DNA from: Echinarachnius parma
Taxonomy: Eukaryota; Echinodermata; Echinoidea; Clypeasteroida; Echinarachniidae
DNA: 64,000 nt
Direction: 5' to 3'
Assembly: GCA_037951105.1 (NCBI GenBank)
Contig: JBAMJV010003999.1
Span: 148,501 to 212,500, forward strand
In this document: positions 55,732 through 64,000 of the stretch, piece by piece
How positions within the stretch are numbered: position 1 is the stretch's first letter
Layout of the letters: each line of letters starts with the position of its first letter
Position numbers and translations under genes: made by a program
Notes under the pieces: generated by a model
Databases searched by the model: none
The model's input: the letters and a program-made list of their open reading frames with translations, nothing else
What the model was told of the DNA's origin: nothing

Positions 55732-55952
55732 GCAGTCACACCGCCAAACCGAGTCCAAACCGAAACCAGACCGAACTCCCACTTTATCGGGCACCGACAA
55801 GAGCCCGAACTGGGGTTAGCAGTCACAACAAAAGAGACCGACAATTCCGATACCACTCCAACACCAAACCGCTAGCACCCCGAACGTCCCCGAAACATCC
55901 CCGAATTATTCGGTCTCGAGTCGGTTTGGATTCGGTTTGGCGGTGTGACTGC
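55732..55952. mobile_element. 221-bp MITE with GCAGTCACACCGCCAAACCG ends
   Basis: A 32-bp inverted repeat starting GCAGTCACACCGCCAAACCG on the left and its inverse on the right with one mismatch, flanked by TA (55730-55731 and 55953-55954). A second internal GCAGTCACA copy lies near 55820. The interior contains further CCGAAC/CCGAAA words. Nested in the CGTACG-rich element. Confidence 0.85.
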
Positions 55953-56504
55953 TACATTGGGCATTAACAAATTTTTTGACATCGTACGGCGAGGAAAAAG
56001 GCAACGGCGACCGCACGATACCCACGGCACCCTTGCGGGCGCCGCAAGATTCCCGCAAGATTTCACGGGCGCCGTATCCCAAATCGGAGCATTTGTGACC
56101 TAGACATTATCAGCGCTTTGCTAGTCCCTGTGATGGCTGAGGTTATCTGTCATAGCAACTGCTATTGAAATTGAAAGTGCATGACATGGTATATAGTTTA
56201 ATCAAACATGTCCTACTACCGTAGAAACCCGCTGTGAAGCACCTATAGATGTCTTGCTGTGGTCTTGTTTTTAAAAAAGCGCTCTCAGAGTCCGAAAGGG
56301 AGACATTTTTCAAGAATGCAAATGATGGTCATGAATAATTGAATATTCATGAGAATAATAATGAAGGTGAATCTCATGAAAACGCCGCCTAAAAATAGAC
56401 AAACAATGTGTTGTTATTTGTATGTGACTGTGTTTGATGGGGTGTGTACAGGGGATCCCGCCCCACGAAGCTCCTGTCCCCGTTGTTAGTGAAAATTCAA
56501 ACAG

Positions 56505-57164
56505 ATGAATCAACTCACAAGGACGAACATGAGAGGACAATTTGTAATGAAGGTATATACGGATATCTTAAATGCAGATAATCAGAGTATAGCGTTCAAT
56601 GTAGTACCATCAACGTTCATGCCTCCCGTTTGTCAGGTAAACGTTAACCATCCCACACCTCTCTGGACTACATTAATTCAGTCTCTGGTGTGCCTATACA
56701 AATGTCTGTGTGTTTATTGTTTTAATATAATGGTTTCCTGTTGTTCGTTTTCAAGACTCAGGAAAAAGGTAAATGAGGTTGTTTGTATTGGTATTATAAG
56801 CTTTGTTTGTACGACACAAATTTTTATTGTTCTATGCAGACGTTAAATTCGACGTTGCCACTGACAACCTGCCCCTTCGGTAACAATATCTTCCATGTAC
56901 ATTGTAAGATCATAAGGAGCCGTATTTCATATTTTGAAATCGCTTATACTTACGGAAGTTTTGAATATATATAACATTTTGTGCAATTTCAATTAGGGGC
57001 AATTATCCCGATGCCCCGACACTTAATTATGTACTCCCTTACTTGCTTCATACAGATGGTAAAAGAGGTTACAGTGACCAAGTATACTGGGATGGAAAAA
57101 GGCCTGGAAAGCAAGATGGAGACTCGATAGGCGACAAGATAGCCACCGCCGTGTTCGTGTTCAG
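56505..57164 (+). CDS. Possible three-exon fragment of an unidentified gene
   Basis: Three short blocks with splice-like borders and compatible phases: 56505-56636 (MKVYTDILNADNQSIAFNVV to PPVCQ, donor GTAAAC, phase 0); 56840-56879 after TTCTATGCAG (TLNSTLPLTTCPF, donor GTAACA, phase 1); 57056-57164 after TTCATACAG (DGKRGYSDQVYWDGKRPGKQ onward to KIATAVFVF, donor GTTAGC). A Cys-containing stretch followed by a hydrophobic tract suggests an extracellular or membrane protein. The 40-bp middle exon is very small and the donors are moderate; no family is recognised. Treat as a hypothesis. Confidence 0.3.
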
Positions 57165-57189
57165 GTTAGCAACTATGTTTTGTTTGTTT

Positions 57190-57650
57190 GCATTTAATTG
57201 TATCATCTTTATACCATGTATAAATTCCGAAAGACGCTTGAAAAGGCTGACAGAGGCTAAGTGTGACTTTAGGGTCCAGTTTATGAACAATACTTGGGGA
57301 CAGATTTATTTATTCATTCATTTATTGAAGGTAAAACAAAAAGTGACATGATAGCCCGCAGGCCGAATTGAGGTACTTTTGCATCATCCGTTATCATCTA
57401 TTACTTCATATATTGCACGTAAATTGTTTACAAAAGACAAAATAACGTAACAAGGCAATGTGCATGAGTTGGTACACATGTTCACAGCAAGAATCACAAA
57501 CATAAAACCATCTAGCACATTCCACATTCACACACTCAGCCCACACGTACGCAAATTCGCTACTTATGGAGCATTGCTCTACGGAGGCATCCTACAAGTT
57601 CAGTACTATCCGTATGAATCATCCTTATAGAGTCAATCTGTGTGAATTAA
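57190..57650. other. No recognised feature
   Basis: AT-rich sequence after the putative third exon. A frame with a hydrophobic stretch (LATMFCLFAFNCIIFIPC) continues past the candidate donor, but it has no family signature. Confidence 0.4.
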
Positions 57651-57775
57651 TTAGCATAAATTAATTAGTATTGGGTCTTATCCATCATTCATTTTTCATC
57701 TATTGATGTATTATCATTTATATTAAACCAAATAAATCAAAATGGATGATGAATAAGACTTCATACTAATTAACT
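57650..57775. mobile_element. Short palindromic MITE
   Basis: TTAATTAGTATTGGGTCTTA and CCATCATTCATTTT on the left are mirrored by AAAATGGATGATGAATAAG and TTCATACTAATTAA on the right, with an AT-rich loop. About 120 bp, no coding capacity; the target duplication is unclear because the ends are themselves AT-rich. Confidence 0.65.
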
Positions 57776-58175
57776 AAGAGATATCAGCAGCGCCCTCACC
57801 TGATACTGTCAGGTTAGTTGTCTCCTTAGAGCTCACACTCACACACACACACACACGCACACAGAATTACATCACACAACTTTTTAAAGCATAACGTATC
57901 CCCTCTGGAGGCATCGCTCTTAATCATTCAACGCGATCAAATTTATGTGAAAATCAATTCTACGATTGTTTTCCTTATGAAACAATAGTTGATGTATCCA
58001 CAAGGAATTGAGTCTCCATAAGGTCGGTGGTGAACTCATACATGTCTCCACAAGGTAGTGAACATATTAAGAACACACTTCTTTTATCTCACGCACACAC
58101 ACCTACACACATGCTATACTAGCTACTCCAGTATATATGGACTATAAAGGATAACACAAGCCCCCTCACACACAC
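57776..58175. repeat. (CA)n-rich interval
   Basis: (CA)n tracts at about 57838-57862 and 58160-58175, plus smaller CACACA pieces near 58095. No gene recognised. Confidence 0.7.
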
Positions 58176-61053
58176 TTTTTTTTTTTTTTAAGTGATTTTT
58201 ATTCCTCCATATATAACATTTACATTTGAATATCCATACTAAACAAAATATACATATACAATTATAATGAACGAAAATAGAAATAGTTATCTTACATAAA
58301 TAAACAAATACAAATCAACTGTATATTCAATTTCCTGACTTCATAAAATAAACATAATGGAGGTTATATAACTAAAGATAAAAGGAACTAAAACATGCTC
58401 CTTTACCCCCCTCCCCCCCCCCATTTAGCCCAAGAAAAACCCCATCCCCACCCAACCACCGATCACACCACAGTCACACACATACCTCAGACACCCATTC
58501 CAGTATATCTGCTCGATTTCAACCTAAAGAGTAATTAATTAACAATATAGAAAGCTGTCACATTCAATTAAAAGAGACCCAGAACCTTAATAATAATTAA
58601 CAAATTCCCTATAATTCTAACAAAATAAAATTAATCATATGACATGTATTTTATGGTGTTCCCACTTTTGTAAGTGAATTCCTAATTTACCCTTTTTAAC
58701 AGCCACTTTTTTTTCTTCTTCTTCATAATCCAAAATAATTTTCTGTACTTTCCGTACAGAAGGAAGTACACCTTTTATTCTAAAAGAATAAATAGTATGT
58801 TTGAAAAAAAAATAATAGAGTTACAATACTTAACTCTATGGGATCTACTTGCCAGTCCTACAAAAATTATTTTCCAATCAACATTCCTAATTTCAATCAA
58901 ATGAAAATATTCTATTATATCTAACCAAAACCTTTGTACGTATAAGCATTTAAAAAATAAATGTGAATATGTCTCAATCTCATTTTTACAAAAAGAGCAT
59001 AAATTATCAATAACAAATCCAAACCTAAATAAATGTTCTTTTGTATATAATGCCCTATGCAATAATTTATATTGAAATTCTCTCAACTTACTCCCCAAAA
59101 CTGCGCTCTTTAATCTTAAAAATATATTCTTCAATTCTTCATTACTATAATCAAAATTAGTATGTCCATCCCCAATACACAAATTATATTCCTTTTGAAA
59201 ATTTTTAACTAAATATTCATACATATGCCTAGATTTTAAATCAATCAACATTCCTATATATCCCGAAACTTTTAATCTAATTTCAAATGTTCGAATATCT
59301 ACTTGAATAAAGTCACTCATATCTTTACCATCTTTCCATTGAAGAGGCAATGCACCAAAAATATCATGAATCTTTAATAACCCTTCTCCTTTTATTCCCA
59401 AGCCTAAAAAGTGAGCAAAAGATCTCAAACTACCATTCAACATTATATCAGACACCTTGCTTATACCTCGTTGTAATAAATCTTAATAAAAAATCATTCT
59501 ATTTCTTAAGCACACATTTCTATTTTAAAAAACAATGGGATTACTTTTTTCATTTTCAAAGTGTCTACAGTTTGCTATATCTTGCCAAACTTTCAAAATG
59601 TCTACATTAAAGGGCGGAACTTCTTTTAAATCCATCTTATGAATATCATAGTCACATAAAAACACAAACCTTCCTCCTACTGATCTACAGCAATAATCAA
59701 AATAAACTTTCCATCCTGAATGCTTATCCCCATACAAAAGACGTTTAAGCCACATTATTCGTTGAGTTTTTACAAAAATTTCAAAATTATTCATTCTAAG
59801 TCCTCCAAATTCATAATTCTGATACAAAAATTTTCTCTTAATTCGATCCTTACCATTCCACAAAAAATAAAATGAGAGTTTATCAACTTCCTCATAAACC
59901 CACCGAGGTACCGAAATTAAAGACGAATCAAAATTTAATTTTGAAAGTGCATACGTTTTTAATAACTGAATTTTCCCCATCATTGTTAAATCCCTTTGCT
60001 TCCACCACCCTAATAAACGTTTTATCTTACTTAATACTTCTTTATAATTCAAAACATCTTTCCGTATTTTATTACGTGTATAATACACACCTAAAATCTT
60101 TATTTCATGAACTAAATTTCCAAAAGTGGGTTCTCCTGGTATTTCAGTATCACATCCCATCCCCCAAAAATTCGTTTTTTCCTTATTAACCTTATTAATC
60201 TTCAAAAATCTTTTGTAATCTTTTTATAGATTTTAAATCTTTAACAAATATTGTAATATCATCGGCATACATTACTTGTTTAACTTCATGATCCACAAAT
60301 TTAGTTCCTTGAAAATTAACATCTTTCCTAATAACAAGAGCCAAAGTTTCAATGGCTATCAAAAATAAATAAGGCGAGAGAGGATCCCCTTGCCTCACCC
60401 CTCTCAAAATATCAAAATAACCCGTTGAATGCCCGCCATTCATTACACAACTACTTATATCTTTATATAACATCTGAACCCAATTAGAGAAGGATTCCCC
60501 AAATCCAAATAATTTCAAAACATTAAATAAATACCTATGTGAAATAGAATCAAATGCCTTCTCAAAATCAACGGCGCCTAAAAAACCAAAGGATCTATTC
60601 AATGAATAAAATACCATATCATCTATTAAACGTACTGCCTCTCCTATATTTCTATTTTTAATATATCCAACTTGATCATGATGGATTATTTCACCAAGTA
60701 CTTCTTTCATTCTCTTTGCCAAAACTTTCGAGACAATCTTATAGTCCACATTTAAAAGTGTTATTGGTCTATAATTTTTTACAAACAAAACATTTTTACC
60801 TTCCTTCTCAATCAATGTTATGACCCCTTGTTTTTGAGAAGTTGACAATTCCCCTCTATCAAAAGCTTCATTAAATGCGTCTACCACCATGTCTCCCAAA
60901 ACCGGCCAAAAAGTGCAATAAAATTCTACAGTAAAACCATCATTACCCGGTGATTTATTTAATTTCATTTCCTTCAAAACATTATGGCATTCTTCTTTCA
61001 CCATTTTACCTTCACATAATTCCTGACTATCTCTACTTAATTTAGGTATACTC
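58176..61053 (-). mobile_element. Tx1/L1-like LINE, 5'-truncated, with poly-A tail
   Basis: Minus-strand LINE. A run of 14 T (58176-58189) is its poly-A tail, and an AATAAA signal (TTTATT on the plus strand near 58197) lies just upstream of it. A 3' UTR of about 580 bp follows the last coding block. 5' truncation occurs near 61053 next to a GC-rich hairpin. Poly-A rather than a microsatellite tail fits the L1/Tx1 clade, unlike the other LINEs here. Confidence 0.85.
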
Positions 61054-61157
61054 GCGAAAGGGCCGCCTTCGGCGGCCTTTCGCTTTGTGTGAGCGATAAT
61101 GTGTTGAAAGGACGTACTTGAGAGTTGACACAATGGTGGATTGGAAAAACAAAACAA
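58775..61157 (-). pseudogene. Tx1/L1-like ORF2 reverse transcriptase and C-terminal zinc-finger region, frameshifted
   Basis: Three minus-strand frames follow one another. 60195-61157: KEMKLNKSPGNDGFTVEFYC, VKNYRPITLLNVDYKIVSKV, HHDQVGYIKNRNIGEAVRLI, LGAVDFEKAFDSISHRYLF (catalytic Asp), LRGVRQGDPLSPYLFLIAIE, VMYADDITIFV (catalytic pair). 59525-60205: ILGVYYTRNK, LLGWWKQRDLTMMGKIQLLK, DRIKRKFLYQNYEFGGLRM. 58775-59455: LREFQYKLLHRALYTKEHLF, NLCSFCKNEIETYSHLFFKC, a zf-RVT-type region with CxxC and HxxxxxC. Homology begins near SIPKLS (about 61050); the residues before it are flanking DNA. The endonuclease and ORF1 are missing. Breaks lie near 60200 and 59490. Confidence 0.85.
61054..61084. repeat. 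GC-rich hairpin at the LINE 5' junction
   Basis: GCGAAAGGGCCGCC, TTC, GGCGGCCTTTCGC forms a stem of about 13 bp with one bulged base, in otherwise AT-rich DNA, exactly where Tx1/L1 homology ends. It resembles a strong terminator-type hairpin, but no prokaryotic context exists here. Confidence 0.7.
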
Positions 61158-61505
61158 AAGAAGTTGGTGAATGTTTTCCTAAACAGAATTATAGCACGTG
61201 TGCACATAATAAATGTGTAAGAGTTTGATGTTAAAGTGTATTTTGAAGAGGTTATTTGTCAGTCTATACTAAAATTAGCGCATTTACCCCCCCCCCCCCC
61301 CCCTCCCAAAAAAAAAAAAAAAAAAGGAGTAAAATATTGAAAATATATCATGTATTTGTTTTGCATTTTGGTGTTTTTTTAAATTCAAATTCGCCTAAAA
61401 GAAAAATTATTTAAATGAGCCAATCTGTTTGAAGGTGGTAACACTACATTCACACAATTGTTTATATTATATCATCCAACTCAAGTTCCTTCATGGTTGT
61501 TTGAG
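61090..61505. other. No recognised feature
   Basis: AT-rich with an adjacent poly-C and poly-A run (about 61287-61325). No frame with a signature. Confidence 0.45.
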
Positions 61506-61513
61506 TCTGCAGG

Positions 61514-62936
61514 CAGTGGCGTAGACAGGTTCTTACACCTGGGGGGGATGAAAATTTTCCCCGGCCGAGACCACGTGCCAAAATGTTTTGAGACCGAGGG
61601 AATTGGGGCAAAATTGGGCAAAGACCTAAGGGGGCTCACAATTTTTGTTTGTGCAGGGGCTCATGCCCAACCACACTCACAGGGTTGCCAGTGGGGGAGG
61701 GTGTGGGAGGGGGTGTCACCCCTCCCACCGTAGGGAGCTTTTGCATTTTTGGACTTGAAATTGTGCAATCTGGTGCATACCTAGATAGGAAATCTGGGAA
61801 AGCGTGTAATGATTTGGGGGAGGGTGTGGGAGGGGGTGTCCCCCTCCCACGGTAAGGAGCTTTTGCATTTTTGGACTTGAAATTGTGAAATCTGGTGCAT
61901 ACCTAGATAGGAAATTCGGGAGTAAGATTGCCTGTATCTAGGAAAGCGTGTCCTGATTTTGGGGGGGGGGGGGGGGGGTGTGGGAGGGGGTGTCCCCCCT
62001 CCCACGGTAGGGAGCTTTTGCATTTTTGGACTTGAAATTGTGAAATCTGGTGCATACCTAGATAGGAAATTCGGGAGTAAGATTGACTGTATCTAGGAAA
62101 GCGTGTTATGATTTGGGGGGGGGGGGGGGGGGGGGAGGGTGTGGGAGGGGGTGTCCCCCCTCCCACGGTAGGGAGCTTTTGCATTTTTGGACTTGAAATT
62201 GTGAGATCTGGTGCATATACCTAGATAGGAAATTCGGGAGTAAGATTGACTGCATCTGTGTAAGCATGATATGACTTGATCGACCAGAAATGTTCAATAT
62301 ATTTTTCACGAAGAAAACAAATAATTGACACACTAATAAATATGTACCCCAACACACACGCATATTACATTATATTTATTTTCATACACAGGTCCAACAT
62401 AAACCATATGCCACATTATCTATTATTCAACAACATAGCCTACAGCCACGAATGAGTGCCGATGGAGCGAAGCGACCGAGGGCTGGTGCAGAGGGATAAC
62501 GGTTAAGATGTTGCATTTATATACTTGAAATGGTGCAATTTGGTGCACGTCACAGAAGCAGCCAGAGCAATGCCGATGTAGGCACACGGGAACTACATGC
62601 CCGGTAGAGATAAAGTACTCACCCCAGATCATACACAAGTTACATAACATACTGAGATAATCTGTTCGCGCGCAAAGCGCGCAGCGAAAACTTGGATGTA
62701 TAAATTAGATTTTGAATGTTAGAGTCTTAGCTCATATAGTTAAGTCTTAGCTCATATAGTGTATACCACTCACACTCACACACACAAACACACGCACCTA
62801 CACCATTCAAACATACACACACAAACAAAATGTATTTTCCTAAAACCTGGGGGGGATGATTGTACACGTCATCCCCCCCACCTTGTGAGTTGGGGGGGAT
62901 GCATCCCCCTCATCCCCCCCGTTGTCTACGCCCCTG
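61514..62936. mobile_element. hAT-like non-autonomous element with perfect 8-bp duplication
   Basis: Left end CAGTGGCGTAGACAGG, right end TTGTCTACGCCCCTG, flanked by TCTGCAGG on both sides (61506-61513 and 62937-62944). The 8-bp duplication and CAGKGGCGTAGACA ends indicate the hAT superfamily. The 1423-bp interior contains a tandem array (61680-62270), a (CA)n run near 62768 and GGGGGGATGA / TCATCCCCCC blocks near both ends. No transposase frame. Confidence 0.9.
61680..62270. repeat. Tandem array of 122-161 bp units inside the hAT-like element
   Basis: TTGCATTTTTGGACTTGAAA starts at 61741, 61863, 62018 and 62179 (spacings 122, 155, 161). Each unit also has GGGAGGGGGTGTCCCCC and TGGTGCATACCTAGATAGGA; later units add GAAATTCGGGAGTAAGATTG and expanding poly-G runs. 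A related block lies inverted in the duplicated region (21160-21230). Confidence 0.88.
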
Positions 62937-62974
62937 TCTGCAGGTGTGATACACTTAACAGGTTATCATTACTA

Positions 62975-63134
62975 CAGTGGAACCTCGTTATAAATAGGTT
63001 GGATATAACAATACCCTCTTGATTTCGCTGGTCCCAACTCTTTATATTTGATATACTAGTAGCGAGAAACCCGATTATAGCAAGGTAATTTTCATGGCTT
63101 CTAGGCTGGTCCTCGTCATAACGAGTTTCCCCTG
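62975..63134. mobile_element. Pogo/Tigger-like MITE
   Basis: Left end CAGTGGAACCTCGTTATAA, right end TCATAACGAGTTTCCCCTG, flanked by TA (62973-62974 and 63135-63136). This terminal sequence is characteristic of pogo/Tigger-type Tc1/mariner elements. 160 bp, non-coding. Confidence 0.82.
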
Positions 63135-63139
63135 TATAA

Positions 63140-63480
63140 TATATGCAGGCATTGTTGAACAAATGTATGCTAGAGTGCAAAGTCACGTATACAGACCCCT
63201 AAGATAATGATATGGGTGACCTGAAGAAGTAAAAATGGAAAAGAAATCATGAACAATACTCTAGTCTAGATGCACAAGTGTTTTTAAACTGTAACTTAAC
63301 AAGTTTATGAAAAGGCAGTGTTTACAGCCACACACGTAGCCACGCCCACACTCAAAGGGGTAGTTTTGGAGAGAGGGGGTTCAAGCTATCATTCTGCATC
63401 TTTGGTCTACTATAACTGCGCTCATCTGGACTGGTAAGTACCTTATTCGAAATTAATTGTACAATTGTCAATAGAATTAT
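63140..63480. other. No recognised feature
   Basis: Short frames only. AAGGGGTAGTTTTGGAGAGAGGG at 63356 resembles the AGGGGTAG-family terminus, but the rest of the element does not follow. Confidence 0.4.
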
Positions 63481-63487
63481 AATATGA

Positions 63488-64000
63488 GTATGACATTGTC
63501 ATTGACAGTGTCAGATGTATTTAAAAGACTCGGAGAGATTATTTATTGGCTAGCCTCCCTATCCTAGCACCATTATAATTATAAGGCATTATTACCATTT
63601 TGCTAACACTAACACTACTGCAGTGGTCAGAGTCCAAAGTGGGCATTTGGAAAAATTGTGTGGCACAAGAGATGCAGAGCATATCATTTCCACTTCCAGA
63701 CCTGTACAACAAAATTGCATGTGCAGAGGTCTGTAGTGTAGCTAGACAGTCAAGATGAAGGTCAAAGGTCAATTAACGTGACTGTCTTCATTATTTATAA
63801 ATTATTTAATAATTTATAATACCACACAATTTTTCCAAATTGACTCTGACCACTGTTAGTGTTAGCAAAATGGTAATGGCTCATATAATTATAATGGTGC
63901 TAGGATAAGGAGTAAGGCTTAATAGGGAGGCTTGTCAATAAAATAATGTCTCCAAGTCTTTTAATCACATCTGACACTGTCAATGTCAATGACAATGTCA
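63488..64000. mobile_element. Foldback element reaching the window edge
   Basis: The left arm (about 63488-63670: TGACATTGTCATTGACAGTG, CTAGCACCATTATAATTATA, CCATTTTGCTAACACTAACA) is repeated inverted at about 63818-64000, around a loop of roughly 150 bp. The right arm has small insertions relative to the left. The outermost right end is at or beyond base 64000, so the flanking duplication cannot be seen. Confidence 0.75.

Larger units (their letters stand above)
54830..56110. mobile_element. CGTACG-rich composite inverted-repeat element, copy 2
   Basis: TACGATATCCCAACTCCACG, AAATCCGCCGTAGG and CAAAATCGTGCGGC at the left match inverted sequence at 34545-34610; CAACGGCGACCGCACGATA and GGGCGCCGCAAGATT at the right match 36430-36472, and CACGGGCGCCGTATCC matches 38150. 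Many CCGTACGG-type palindromes, and several CGGCCGCCGTACG repeats of both orientations. Two other elements are nested inside (55313-55435 and 55732-55952). No coding signature. Confidence 0.65.

Noticed and set aside
61054..61084. Bacterial-type rho-independent terminator
   Set aside because: The hairpin looks like one, but the window is clearly eukaryotic and there is no following U-tract or operon.
1..64000. tRNA, rRNA or snRNA genes
   Set aside because: No cloverleaf, A/B-box pair or conserved rRNA/snRNA block was recognised by eye; a covariance-model scan would be needed to exclude them.

Overview
This is a eukaryotic genomic window, most likely from a marine invertebrate; an invertebrate deuterostome (echinoderm, hemichordate or lancelet-like animal) is my guess, not a demonstrated assignment. 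The evidence is GT-AG exon borders, no operons, very low coding density, several animal retrotransposon clades (BEL/Pao, CR1/L2/Jockey-like, RTE-like, Tx1/L1-like), many terminal-inverted-repeat elements with target-site duplications, microsatellite-tailed LINEs and very long poly-G/poly-C runs.

Host gene content is small. I see one P-loop GTPase-like first exon (27532-27900, plus), one 94-codon internal exon present twice in a near-identical 2.46 kb tandem duplication (21707-21988 and 24164-24445, minus), and weak evidence for three exons of an unidentified gene near 56.5-57.2 kb (plus). Almost everything else is mobile DNA in nested layers.

Layout: 0.27-0.70 kb, inverted-repeat element with an internal TTAGGG-like array; 3.7-4.7 kb, G-rich minisatellite; 5.4-10.5 kb, broken BEL/Pao element; 11-12.1 kb, foldback element; 12.6-18.6 kb, dead LINE split by two foldback elements, one of which carries a further insertion; 20.4-25.3 kb, tandem duplication; 26.4-31.9 kb, TTAA-flanked elements, one containing a complete RTE-like LINE with a 10-bp target duplication; 33-38.5 kb, mariner-like and CGTACG-rich inverted-repeat elements plus a 144-bp tandem repeat; 38.7-45.4 kb, dead LINE carrying four DNA elements; 45.4-52.1 kb, a LINE split by a 5.1 kb TTAA-flanked element that itself contains a nearly intact LINE ORF2 and a mariner-like element; 54-56.1 kb, LINE 3' end and composite inverted repeats; 58.2-61.05 kb, Tx1/L1-like LINE (minus); 61.5-62.9 kb, hAT-like element with perfect 8-bp duplications; 63.5-64.0 kb, foldback running to the window edge.

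The strongest results are insertion events whose empty site can be read from the sequence itself: a target duplication flanks the insert, and removing the insert rejoins a recognisable host element. They give a relative chronology of transposition. All coordinates come from reading by eye; terminal repeats and duplications were counted from the numbered lines, while diffuse element edges are approximate.
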